DNA of 43,462 nucleotides from JAANXG01 sp049583715 (GTDB taxonomy: Bacteria > Pseudomonadota > Gammaproteobacteria > Arenicellales > JAANXG01), in NCBI GenBank assembly GCA_049583715.1, contig JBAUWJ010000007.1, positions 1-43,462 on the forward strand, written 5' to 3'. The first letter of the stretch is position 1. Each line of letters begins with the position of its first letter. A program made the position numbers and the translations under genes. Under the pieces are notes generated by a model. That model had not been told where the DNA came from, made no database searches, and saw only the letters and a list, made by a program, of their open reading frames with translations. This document shows positions 18,353-27,331 of the stretch, one piece after another.

Positions 18353-18991
18353 ATGCAGACCCCCGACGAACAAGGGTTCCGGCTGCTCTGGCCGGTGTTG
18401 TTCCTGCAGCGCACCCTGCCCGGCCATGAATACGCCAACCTCGAGCTCGAGCGCCTCGTCCTCGAGCATGAGTCCGAAAACACCAACCTCACCACCGACT
18501 ACCTGGCAGGGAATATCCTGGCCCTGGACAACCCGGCGGCGAACTGGCTGCGCCAGTGCGTTGAGAAAACGGCAGCGGATTACTGCCGCCGTGCGGGAAT
18601 CGACTACAACGTGGAATGGTCGCTGCAGGGTTGGGCGAACGTAAACCGGTTGGGGGATTATCACGATCCGCACAACCACCCCTACGCCTACCTGAGCGGA
18701 ACCTACTACGTCAGGGTCCCGCAATCCCGAGCGCCCCTGAGGAATCGGGCCGATGTCCGCCCTGGGTGCATCACCTTCTACGATCCCCGAGGCGCGGCGA
18801 ACATGACGGCCATCAAGGGCGATCCACAGATCGAGCCCGAGCTCACCGTTCAGCCGGGTCCCGGAACGATACTCATGTGGCCCTCCTTCCTGATGCACTT
18901 CGTGCACCCGAATCTCTCGGAGGAACCCCGTATCAGCATCAGCTTCAACGTCGTCATCAAGGAGCCCCGCGCCTACCTGCCCAGGCAGTAG
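18353..18991 (+). CDS. Putative 2-oxoglutarate/Fe(II) oxygenase-like protein (TIGR02466 type)
   Basis: The 212-residue protein resembles the TIGR02466/2OG-FeII_Oxy_5 family. The jelly-roll core shows YHDPHNHPYAYLSGTYYV (103-120), a His-rich metal site next to the family's LSGxYYV motif. The distal part, MWPSFLMHFVHPN with H185 and ISISFNV, supplies the third histidine and an arginine (R193) suited to bind 2-oxoglutarate. Members have no established substrate to my knowledge. It starts three bases after the amidase stop. With the transporter and amidase it could modify a small amine, but this is context only. Confidence 0.8.
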   Translation: MQTPDEQGFRLLWPVLFLQRTLPGHEYANLELERLVLEHESENTNLTTDYLAGNILALDNPAANWLRQCVEKTAADYCRRAGIDYNVEWSLQGWANVNRLGDYHDPHNHPYAYLSGTYYVRVPQSRAPLRNRADVRPGCITFYDPRGAANMTAIKGDPQIEPELTVQPGPGTILMWPSFLMHFVHPNLSEEPRISISFNVVIKEPRAYLPRQ

Positions 18992-19061
18992 GCTTCCGGC
19001 CGGCAAGGGATCGGTCTCCGGCTCCAACGGAGTCGAGTATTGGCAGGGGGGCGGTTGGCGC

Positions 19062-19210
19062 CTACGCCTTTCGCCGGCGGGATTCTTTTTTCAATTCACC
19101 CTTTATCAACTGGTTCACGTTTCCCATGGCCTCGGTGAACAGCTCCAAAAGGTCGTCCAGGGTCACGAGGCCAACAAGCGCGCCGTCTTCCCGGCGCCCG
19201 AGGTCCTGTG
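19062..19210 (-). pseudogene. Remnant of a CBS-domain protein (C-terminus only)
   Basis: On the minus strand the frame ending at 19062 reads EDGALVGLVTLDDLLELF, the unmistakable end of a CBS domain. A helical tail GNVNQLIKGELKKESRRRKA and a TAG stop follow. Intact CBS proteins have one or two full domains (130-150 residues); here only about 48 residues are recognisable. Beyond about 19210 the same frame stays open but no longer resembles the family and runs into the antisense of archease. The 5' part of the gene seems lost, possibly when the archease-rtcB unit was placed here. Confidence 0.7.
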
Positions 19211-19277
19211 ATGAAATCCGGAGCGATGGATGAGACGACATGCGACTGAGCGCCGGTGCGGAGGCGCGGGCGGGGTC

Positions 19278-19703
19278 ATGAGCGTCATGGCCCGTTGGGA
19301 GCACTTCGAGCACGGCGCCGACATTGGGGTGCGTGGCCGCGGCGATACGCTCGCCGAGGCCTTCGAGCAGGCCGCGCTCGCCCTCACGGCGGTCGTTGTC
19401 GACCCCGGCGACGTCAGGGAAGCTGTCAGCGTCGACATTGAATGCGAAGCGGACGACGTGGAGCTCCTGCTGGTGGATTGGCTGAACGCGCTGGTTTACG
19501 AAATGGCCGTCGGCAGGCTGTTGTTCCATCGTTTTCACGTGGAGCTCGACGATCGAAAGCTCAGGGCCACCGCCTGGGGCGAGACCGTGGACATCGCGCG
19601 GCACCGGCCGGTTGTCGAGGTCAAGGGCGCCACCTATACGGCCCTCGAGGTACACCGCCGCAAGGACGGCGACTGGATCGCTCAGACGGTCGTCGACGTG
19701 TAG
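19278..19703 (+). CDS. Archease, RtcB activator
   Basis: Archease is a small cytoplasmic protein that speeds guanylylation of the RNA ligase RtcB and helps it turn over. This one has 141 residues, the usual length. The start WEHFEHGADIGVRGRGDTLAEAFEQAALAL, with an Asp in the DIGV motif, and the middle section DDVELLLVDWLNALVYE are diagnostic. The C-terminal part, VEVKGATYTALEV, is also typical. The frame is open from 19230, but MSVMARWEHF at 19278 or MARW at 19287 fits the family. rtcB follows ten bases after the stop, so the pair is almost certainly cotranscribed. Confidence 0.93.
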   Translation: MSVMARWEHFEHGADIGVRGRGDTLAEAFEQAALALTAVVVDPGDVREAVSVDIECEADDVELLLVDWLNALVYEMAVGRLLFHRFHVELDDRKLRATAWGETVDIARHRPVVEVKGATYTALEVHRRKDGDWIAQTVVDV

Positions 19704-19713
19704 GCTGTCACCC

Positions 19714-21143
<1,430 letters not shown>

Positions 21144-21144
<1 letters not shown>

Positions 21145-22964
21145 TGAGCGCCGACCCCTTCACCTGCGACATCTCCCGCCACATCTGGAAAACCCGCTAC
21201 CGGTACCGTGACGGCCAGACCATCCATGACCAGACCGTCGCCGACACCTGGAAACGGATCGCGAACGCACTCGCCGGTGTCGAGAAGCGGGACCGGGCCG
21301 CCTGGGCGGAACGCTTCTACCATGCGCTCGAAGATTTCCGCTTTCTGCCTGGGGGGCGCATCCAGGCCGGCAGCGGCACCGGCCGGCGGGTGACGCTGTT
21401 CAACTGCTTCGTCATGGGGCGTATCGAGGATTCCATGGACGGCATCTTCGACGCCTTGAAGGAAGGCGCTGTCACCATGCAGCAGGGGGGCGGCGTCGGC
21501 TACGACTTCTCCACCCTGAGGCCGGCCGGCAGCCGGGCGCGCACCGTCGGGAGGATCTCCTCGGGGCCGGTCTCCTTCATGCGCATCTGGGATGCGATGT
21601 GCGCGACCCTGCTGTCCACCGGCAGCCGCCGCGGCGCGATGATGGCGACGTTGCGCTGCGACCATCCCGACATCGAGACCTTCGTCGAAGCCAAGCGGGA
21701 GAAAGTCGCCCTGCGCCATTTCAATCTGTCGGTGCTGGTGACCGATGCCTTCATGCAGGCCGTCCGGAACGACGGGTCCTGGGCGCTCGTGTTCCCCGAC
21801 GGGGATCTCGGCGACGCCGAGCCCGGACCCGAGATCGTGGAGCGCGCATGGTCCGGCAGCCGGGAGTCCCTTCCCTGCCGCGTCTTTCGCAGGATCCCCG
21901 CCCGGGACCTGTGGCGCCGCATCATGAGAGCGACCTATGACTGCGCCGAGCCCGGCGTGCTTTTCATCGACCGCATCAACCGCCTCAACAATCTCCACTA
22001 CCGCGAGGTCATCAGCGCCACCAACCCCTGCGGAGAGATCCCGCTGCCGCCCTATGGGGCTTGCGACCTGGGCTCGGTGAACCTGACCCGGTTCGTGGAC
22101 AGGCCCTTCACTCCGGGCGCCGGCTTCGACATGGCGGCCTTCTCAACGACCGTGTCCGTGGCGGTGCGAATGCTGGACAATGTCGTGGATCTCTCCCGCT
22201 TCCCGCTCCCGCGGCAAGAGGCCCAGGCCCGCGGCAGCCGCCGTATCGGCCTCGGTGTCACCGGCCTGGCCGACGCGCTGATCATGATGGGCCTTCGCTA
22301 CGGCGACCGCGCCGCCGTGGCGTTCGCGAGTGAAGCGATGCGCGGTCTCTGCCACACGGCCTATCGCACGTCCACAGAGATCGCCCGGGAGAAAGGCAGT
22401 TTTCCCTTCCTGGAAACAGAGGCCTACCTGAACGGCGAATTCGCCGGCAGCCTGCCGGAAGACATCCGCCGCGGCATCCGCGAGACCGGCATCCGCAACA
22501 GCCACCTGGTGGCCATCGCACCCACCGGCACCATCAGCCTGCTGGCCAACAACGTCTCCAGCGGGCTGGAGCCGGTGTTCGACTTCACCTACCGGCGAAG
22601 GGTCCTGGAGGCGGGCGGCGGATCACGGGAGTACGAGATCACCGACCACGCGTTCGATCTGTGGCGGCAACGCAGCGGCGGCTCGCCCCTGCCGGACTAC
22701 TTCGTGGACGCCCGCGGCCTGGACCCGGAGGTCCATCTCGCCATGCAGGCGGCGATTCAGCCCTTCGTGGACAATGCCATCTCGAAGACCATCAACGTTC
22801 CGGAGGACTTCGATCCGGTACGCTTCCGGTCACTGTATGAATCCGCTTACGAGAAGGGACTCAAGGGCTGCACGACGTTCCGGTCCAATCCCGTCACCGG
22901 CGAGGTGCTCTCTTCGGTCAAGGACACCTCGCTTTGCTGCAGCATCGAGCGCGAGGCGGACTGA
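21144..22964 (+). CDS. nrdJ: Adenosylcobalamin-dependent (class II) ribonucleotide reductase
   Basis: This enzyme reduces ribonucleotides to deoxyribonucleotides using B12, independent of oxygen. It has 606 residues. The active-site loop NPCGEIP places the thiyl-radical cysteine at C296, with N294 and E298 as in all classes. One redox cysteine is in LFNCFVMG (about 88), the other in PYGACDLGSVNL (about 308). HLVAIAPTGTISLLA is the conserved phosphate-binding region. The C-terminus ends soon after KGCTTFRSNP with a CC pair that may re-reduce the active site; many NrdJ proteins are longer and carry a zinc-type CxxC tail. Its ATG overlaps the rtcB stop. No cobalamin riboswitch can lie directly before it. 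Confidence 0.93.
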
Positions 22965-23016
22965 TACAAGGCCGTAATGCTGCTCCGACAACAGCGTCCG
23001 GGTCGCACAGGGATCT

Positions 23017-23040
23017 TGTCGGAATGAATTCCGACCCACA
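23017..23040 (+). repeat. GTCGG-type palindromic repeat, forward
   Basis: GTCGGAATGAATTCCGAC plus the tail CCACA forms a hairpin with an EcoRI-like centre. It lies between convergent nrdJ and corA and pairs with the inverted copy at 23065-23088, 24 bases away. Such paired units resemble REP/BIME elements, whose spread is often linked to RAYT transposases; no RAYT gene is in this window. Confidence 0.85.
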
Positions 23041-23064
23041 GGTGCCGCGGCTCGAAACCCGGGT

Positions 23065-23088
23065 TGTAGGTCGGAATTCATTCCGACA
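23065..23088 (-). repeat. GTCGG-type palindromic repeat, inverted
   Basis: The sequence TGTAGGTCGGAATTCATTCC (first 20 bases) is the reverse complement of the 23017 copy apart from one base in the tail. The two make a head-to-head pair that could fold into a larger cruciform. Confidence 0.85.
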
Positions 23089-23113
23089 GCCGCGACCGGA
23101 ATCGGCACAGCTC

Positions 23114-23137
23114 GTCGCGATGAATCCCGACCTGCAG
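23114..23137 (+). repeat. Degenerate GTCGG-type repeat
   Basis: GTCGCGATGAATCCCGAC followed by CTGCA is a third, diverged copy in the same intergenic region, 17 bases from the corA stop. One stem mismatch (C opposite the expected G) marks it as an older copy. Confidence 0.6.
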
Positions 23138-23153
23138 GCGGCACGGTTGCAGG

Positions 23154-24245
23154 TCAGCGTCTTCCGCCGATCCAGCCCTTGCGCCTGAAGTAGTAGACGA
23201 GACCTCCTGCCACGAGCAGCATAACCCCCAAGGCGGCCGGATAGCCGAAGTACCAGTGCAGCTCCGGCATATTCAGCGGCGAGGCCTGCGGATCGAAGTT
23301 CATTCCGTAGACGCCGGTAATGAAGCTCAGGGGAATGAATATCGTCGCGATGATGGTGAGCACCTTCATGATCTCGTTCATCTTGTACGAGAGGCTCGAC
23401 AGGTAAAGCTCCGTCAAGGCTGCGCCGCGCTCGCGATAGGTCTCGAGGATGTCGGCGATCTGGATGACATGGTCGTGGCAGTCCCGCACGAACGGCTTCG
23501 TCTCGTCGAGTATCCAGGGAACGTCGGCGTACAGCTTGCGCAGCGTCTCCCGCAGCGGCCAGATGCCGTGGCGCAGCACCTGCAGGTCCCGCTTGAGGTC
23601 ATGAGTCTGCTCGATCACGTTGCGTTCGGGGTTCTCGACGACCGCATCTTCGATGTCGTTGAGGGTCTCGTTGAAGTGCTCCAGCACGGGGAAATAGCCG
23701 TCGACAATCGCATCGATCAGTGCATAGGCGAGATAGTCCGGCTTGACGAATCGTCCCCGGCGTCCCCCGTTTCGGATGCGCTGGCGCACGGATTCGAGGC
23801 AGTCGCCCGGCCGTTCCTGAAACGACACGACGTAGTTGTCCCCCAGGAACAGGCTGACCTGTTCCATGTCGAACGCATCGTCGCGGACGGCGGCCATGCG
23901 GGCCACGATGAAGACGTTGTTGTCGTATTCTTCGGCCTTGGGTCTGTGGTGGGTGTTGAGGACGTCTTCCAGGGCCAGCGGGTGAAGTCTGAATACCGCC
24001 CCCAGGCGGTCCAGGACATCCACGTCGCCGAGTCCGTCGACGTTGACCCAGACCACCGGGAACTGACTGAGCAGGGGCGCGATTTCCTCGGGCGTTTCTA
24101 TGGTCTTCTCGATGATATTCGTATGGTCATAGGCGAGCAGCGTAATGACCGGCTCGACCGCGCCTTCGGGTTCGATCAAAATGCCCGGCGAGGCGGCCGG
24201 GTGAGTGAGCTTCTTCTTGCTGAACAGCCGGTGACGTACTCGCAT
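23154..24245 (-). CDS. corA: Magnesium/cobalt transporter CorA
   Basis: CorA is a pentameric inner-membrane Mg2+ channel. The 363-residue protein has a large cytoplasmic domain (about 1-300) and two C-terminal helices. The signature YGMNFDP follows the first helix (about 313-315), and the acidic periplasmic loop MPELHWYFGYP lies between the helices. The tail FRRKGWIGGRR is basic, as is usual. The family also moves Co2+ and Ni2+. It appears monocistronic, convergent with nrdJ and separated from it by REP-like repeats. I see no Mg2+ riboswitch signature in the 329 bases upstream, but cannot exclude one. Confidence 0.95.
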   Translation of the reverse strand: MRVRHRLFSKKKLTHPAASPGILIEPEGAVEPVITLLAYDHTNIIEKTIETPEEIAPLLSQFPVVWVNVDGLGDVDVLDRLGAVFRLHPLALEDVLNTHHRPKAEEYDNNVFIVARMAAVRDDAFDMEQVSLFLGDNYVVSFQERPGDCLESVRQRIRNGGRRGRFVKPDYLAYALIDAIVDGYFPVLEHFNETLNDIEDAVVENPERNVIEQTHDLKRDLQVLRHGIWPLRETLRKLYADVPWILDETKPFVRDCHDHVIQIADILETYRERGAALTELYLSSLSYKMNEIMKVLTIIATIFIPLSFITGVYGMNFDPQASPLNMPELHWYFGYPAALGVMLLVAGGLVYYFRRKGWIGGRR

Positions 24246-24574
24246 GGTCTATCCGCCCTACTGTAACGGTTGGCTTATGGCAGCGTCCTGTCGGAGAGTC
24301 GGCGCGAGATCGAATTCAATGACGTGATCACGCCGGTCGTCGGCGAGCGGGACCCCTGTTTCCCACCGCCGCCTTCAGTCCGGCTTTGCCGCCGCCCGGA
24401 GGCCGTTGGATATCCCTAATATACCCCGGTCCGCAGGTATCCCGGTCGAAAGGACGGCGGTGGCGGGATAAGCAGCGTTCGTGGATTCCTGGCGCTGCGG
24501 CCTCGAGGGGCGATCCTCGAATCGCCCCGAGCGGGCTTCGCCCGCCGGGGAAGGACGACGCGCGGGTCGAGTCC
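24246..24574. other. Intergenic region with two GC hairpins
   Basis: No gene is recognised. GGGGCGAT..ATCGCCCC (24507-24528) and GCGGGC-TTC-GCCCGC (24531-24545) form two adjacent hairpins just past the stop of the holin-like gene on the minus strand. Neither has a T tract, so they may protect the mRNA end rather than terminate by themselves. The corA promoter must lie in the left part. Confidence 0.5.
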
Positions 24575-25048
24575 TCAGTCGTTCTTCTTGTCCTTGCCCG
24601 ACGAGTCGCCACGGCCCCGGCGCGCGCCCATCCCCAGGGCGATGCCGGCGACCAGTGCAATCATGGCGGCGTCGGTGGTGCGCAGATTCGTGCCGGAGAG
24701 CATCTCGCCCGCGGCCTTGCCCAGGCCGGCGGCGGTCTCGCTTTGTTCAGGCCGTGGCCGCGGCGGCGCCTGCCTCGCCGAGCGGCCGCGCAGCGCCGCG
24801 GCTATTGCCAGGATCAGGAGCGCCAGCACGATGGCGATCCCGCCGGTGATCAGTCCGGCCTGCCAGGCCCCGAGGACGCCGCGAAGGTAGAGGTAGAGCG
24901 AAGCCACCAGAAAACCGGCGCCGATGAGGGCGACGGTCAACGCGGCGACCAGCAGGGCCGCCTGAAGAACGGCGCGCCGCACGGCGCGCTGCACACGCAG
25001 GCGCTCGCCCGCGAGCAGTTCCCCGGCCATGCGCCTGAGCAGCTGCAC
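24575..25048 (-). CDS. Phage-holin-superfamily (YqjE-like) membrane protein
   Basis: The 157-residue protein has two adjacent predicted helices (about 27-55 and 62-86), an amphipathic N-terminal stretch, and a weaker hydrophobic stretch near the end (about 126-142). It resembles the YqjE/putative actinobacterial holin-X superfamily, small membrane proteins that follow a YqjD/ElaB-type gene, as here. Despite the name, no lytic role is implied. The start is uncertain: GTG at 25048, 14 bases after the upstream stop, or ATG at 25030. The long polar C-terminal extension (about 90-125) is not typical of YqjE. Confidence 0.7.
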   Translation of the reverse strand: MQLLRRMAGELLAGERLRVQRAVRRAVLQAALLVAALTVALIGAGFLVASLYLYLRGVLGAWQAGLITGGIAIVLALLILAIAAALRGRSARQAPPRPRPEQSETAAGLGKAAGEMLSGTNLRTTDAAMIALVAGIALGMGARRGRGDSSGKDKKND

Positions 25049-25062
25049 AGCGTCGCCGTGAA

Positions 25063-25326
25063 TCAGTGGCGGCGGTCGAGAAGCAGGCCGACCACGAATC
25101 CGACGCCGAATGCCGTCAGTATGCTGGTAACGGGCCGTTCCTCGATCTCCCGACCCAGCGTCTCCCGGGCGGCGTCGACGCTTTCGCGCGCACTCTCGTA
25201 GGCAGCGCGACCGCGTGCCGCACCGTCCTTGCGCATCGTGTCCACCAGGGAAGAAACGTCCTCACGTAACTTGTTGAGATCCTCTCTGAGCTGGTCCACG
25301 TCTTGATTGATGTCTCGATTCGCCAT
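25063..25326 (-). CDS. DUF883 (YqjD/ElaB-like) inner-membrane protein
   Basis: The 87-residue protein is a long helical, coiled-coil-forming N-terminal part (1-60) and one C-terminal membrane anchor, ILTAFGVGFVVGLLLDRRH. The anchor and final Arg-Arg-His match YqjD/ElaB, which in E. coli are stationary-phase C-tail-anchored proteins that associate with ribosomes. CGGAGG lies six bases before the ATG. It is first of a two-gene unit with the YqjE-like gene. An FNR-like box lies about 370 bases upstream. Confidence 0.85.
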   Translation of the reverse strand: MANRDINQDVDQLREDLNKLREDVSSLVDTMRKDGAARGRAAYESARESVDAARETLGREIEERPVTSILTAFGVGFVVGLLLDRRH

Positions 25327-25810
25327 CTTGCGCCTCCGATATATGTCAGGGAAACTCCGCTCTCATTCCCACGCCGACAAGCGTGGAGATGCGGATATTG
25401 ATCGGGAATTCTCCACTTCTAAGACCTTGGATTTCCTCGTGAATTCCAAACATCGGCGCCCGCGAACGTTTACGCCCGAAGGCGCCGCTGCCCTCGAATT
25501 CCGGTCCGGTTGCGACCCGGCACGCCGGGCAATGCCTGACGCAGACGCGGCAGTGCCGCTTGCGTGCCGCTGTCGACGAGACTCGCGACGGCAGGAAGCG
25601 TCGACAACCGCGCGATCTGAAATCCCCATGCACATACAAGCGCATCTGCACTGTCCGATAATGTTTATTGTCCCGGCACGGGTGGTGCAGCGTCATTGAC
25701 CTGGATCAACGATGGACGGCCCTCCCGCGCCGGCAGCCGGCGGTGCGAAGGGACCCTGCGAGTCCCTCTATACACGACGAGCGTTGGCGCGACGCGAGAG
25801 CGCACTGCCG
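25327..25810. other. Long leader/intergenic region with an FNR-like box
   Basis: No protein gene is supported on either strand over 484 bases; the open frames lack family signals. A perfect FNR-like box sits at 25696-25709. On the minus strand an AT-rich stretch (CAATAAACATTAT, 25657-25669) follows at the distance expected for a -10 region. Transcription from there would give a leader of about 330 bases before DUF883, or an independent small RNA. Confidence 0.4.
25696..25709 (-). promoter_or_regulatory. Perfect FNR/ANR-type box
   Basis: TTGACCTGGATCAA matches TTGAY-N4-ATCAA at all ten conserved positions. Centred at -41.5 on the minus strand it would place a start near 25661, with CATTAT inside the -10 window. 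No ORF follows closely in that direction for 330 bases, and none follows on the plus strand. Confidence 0.55.
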
Positions 25811-25990
25811 TCACTGAGACCACCGCCTCTTCCTCCACATTGCCTGCAGGAACTCCTCGTCGGCCGGCGAGAGATCGAAGCGCCGGCATGCCTCTTCCAC
25901 CAGCTTGGCGTCGTCGCGCCGCTGCGCATCCAGCCACCTGAGCGCCTGTTCCAGCCGCTCGCGATGGGAATAGGGCGCGCCGCCGGACAT
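25811..25990 (-). CDS. Small uncharacterised protein, 59 residues
   Basis: The frame reads MSGGAPYSHRERLEQALRWL, then a helical, charged stretch and DLSPADEEFLQAMW near the end. The amino-acid balance and helix periodicity look like a real soluble protein, unlike the Arg/Pro/Ser-rich shadow frames overlapping it. It may form a small helical bundle. I do not recognise a named family. It lies 40 bases downstream of the fructose-bisphosphate aldolase on the same strand, so it may be its second gene. No clear Shine-Dalgarno sequence precedes the ATG, which lowers confidence. Confidence 0.5.
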   Translation of the reverse strand: MSGGAPYSHRERLEQALRWLDAQRRDDAKLVEEACRRFDLSPADEEFLQAMWRKRRWSQ

Positions 25991-26030
25991 GCTTCATACC
26001 GCCAGGGTCGAGGTGACCTATCAACGCGAG

Positions 26031-27053
26031 TCAGGCAGCGGCCTCCATAGAGCTGCTGTACTCGCCGCTCCTGGCCGCCCCGTTCAGGCGGGCGCGCTCG
26101 TAGAACACTCTCTGGGCGCGCGACACGTTGGCGGGATCGCCTTTCCACGCCTTCAACGCAGTTTCCTGCAGGGCGCGGCCATAGGAGAAACTGAGCTCCC
26201 AGGGCCGGTGCGGGCGCTGGTTGATGGCATTGAGATTGGCGGTCGCTTCCTCGGGTGTCTGGCCGCCGGAGAGAAAGTTGATGCTCGGCACCGCTGCCGG
26301 GACTGTACGCCGCAGCACCTCGAGGGTCCGGATCGCCACCTCTTCGGGACCGGCCTGATGCGAATGGCCTTTCCCGGACACCACCATGTTGGGTTTGAGC
26401 AGCATATGCTCGAGCGTCACGCGATGGCAGTGCAGAGCGTGAAAGACTTCGTGCTGCACGACCTCGGTGACCTCGGCGCAGCGCTCTATGCTGTGATCGC
26501 CGTCCATCAGCACCTCGGGCTCGACGATGGGCACGATGCCCTGCTCCTGACAGACAGCAGCGTAGCGGGCCAGAACCTCGGCATTCGCTTCGATGGCGAG
26601 CCGGCTCGGACAGGTATCCGAAATGTTGTACACGCAGCGCCACTTGGCGAACCGCGCGCCCTGGCCCTTGTAAGCCTCGAGGCGTTGTTCCAGGCCGTCC
26701 AGGCCGAAGGTGATCTCGTCGCCGGGCGCGCCCGGCAGGGGGCCCTTGCCCTTGTCGACCTTGATGCCCGGCACGACGCCCTGCTTCGCGGCCAGCTCCG
26801 GCAGCGCAGTGCCGTCGTCGGTCTTCTGACCGAGAGTTTCCTCGAACATGATGACGCCGCTGATGAACTCACCGATGCCCGCCGTCGACAACAGCATGCT
26901 GCGGTAGCTGCGGCGATGCTCCTCGGTAGACTCGACGTCGATCGCCTTGAGTCGTTTGGCCATCGTGGGATTGCTTTCATCGGCGGCAAGTATGCCCCTG
27001 CCCTTCTGCGCCAGTTCCTCGATCGTGGCTTGAAGCTCTTCTCGTACGCTCAT
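26031..27053 (-). CDS. fba: Class I fructose-bisphosphate aldolase
   Basis: This enzyme interconverts fructose-1,6-bisphosphate and two triose phosphates by a Schiff base, without metal. The 340-residue protein matches the eukaryote-like class I family: GRGILAADESNPTMAKR near the start, ISGVIMFEETLGQ, RFAKWRCVYNI and IVEPEVLMDGDHS. The lysine in HMLLKPNMVVSG is the Schiff-base residue, and the FLSGGQTPEEATANLNAIN segment binds phosphate. GGAGG lies five bases before the ATG. A clear TATAAT lies just upstream. Many bacteria use class II enzymes instead; the class I form needs no metal or oxygen-sensitive cofactor. It is divergent from hppA. Confidence 0.95.
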   Translation of the reverse strand: MSVREELQATIEELAQKGRGILAADESNPTMAKRLKAIDVESTEEHRRSYRSMLLSTAGIGEFISGVIMFEETLGQKTDDGTALPELAAKQGVVPGIKVDKGKGPLPGAPGDEITFGLDGLEQRLEAYKGQGARFAKWRCVYNISDTCPSRLAIEANAEVLARYAAVCQEQGIVPIVEPEVLMDGDHSIERCAEVTEVVQHEVFHALHCHRVTLEHMLLKPNMVVSGKGHSHQAGPEEVAIRTLEVLRRTVPAAVPSINFLSGGQTPEEATANLNAINQRPHRPWELSFSYGRALQETALKAWKGDPANVSRAQRVFYERARLNGAARSGEYSSSMEAAA

Positions 27054-27076
27054 GGGTTCCTCCGTCGGGTAGCCAT

Positions 27077-27097
27077 ATTATATCTGCGGATATTATA
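27077..27097 (-). promoter_or_regulatory. Promoter of the aldolase gene (TATAAT box)
   Basis: On the minus strand TATAAT occurs at 27082-27077, about 24 bases before the ATG, with a second TATAAT at 27097-27092. The pair forms a near-palindrome in AT-rich DNA. A start near 27070 would leave a 17-base leader holding the GGAGG. No good -35 is visible. Confidence 0.5.
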
Positions 27098-27168
27098 AAC
27101 TCCGGGGTGAGCGGCGCGCACAACCCGTCCACGAGTGCTTCACGGTTCAAGTGCACATCGAGAGACTA

Positions 27169-27182
27169 TTGATCCATCTCAA
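27169..27182 (+). promoter_or_regulatory. FNR/ANR-like box upstream of hppA
   Basis: TTGATCCATCTCAA has one mismatch to TTGAY-N4-ATCAA. Centred at -41.5 it would place a start near 27217, with TAGGGT at 27205-27210 as a weak -10. The leader to the GTG at 27332 would be about 115 bases. It could also serve the divergent aldolase from further upstream. Confidence 0.35.
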
Positions 27183-27331
27183 TACAATCCGATCATCAAC
27201 CGACTAGGGTCCGGATCCGTGAACACGATGCCTCCTGCGCCAATTACCCGAGCCCATTCCCCGGCGCCGATGAACCCGTCGTCGCGAAGGTCGCCTCTCG
27301 ATCATCCAGGGCGTTCGCCGGTGGGGCATCC

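Noticed and set aside
24575..25326. Phage holin/lysis cassette
   Set aside because: The pair matches YqjD/YqjE-like chromosomal genes, and no endolysin or other phage gene is near.
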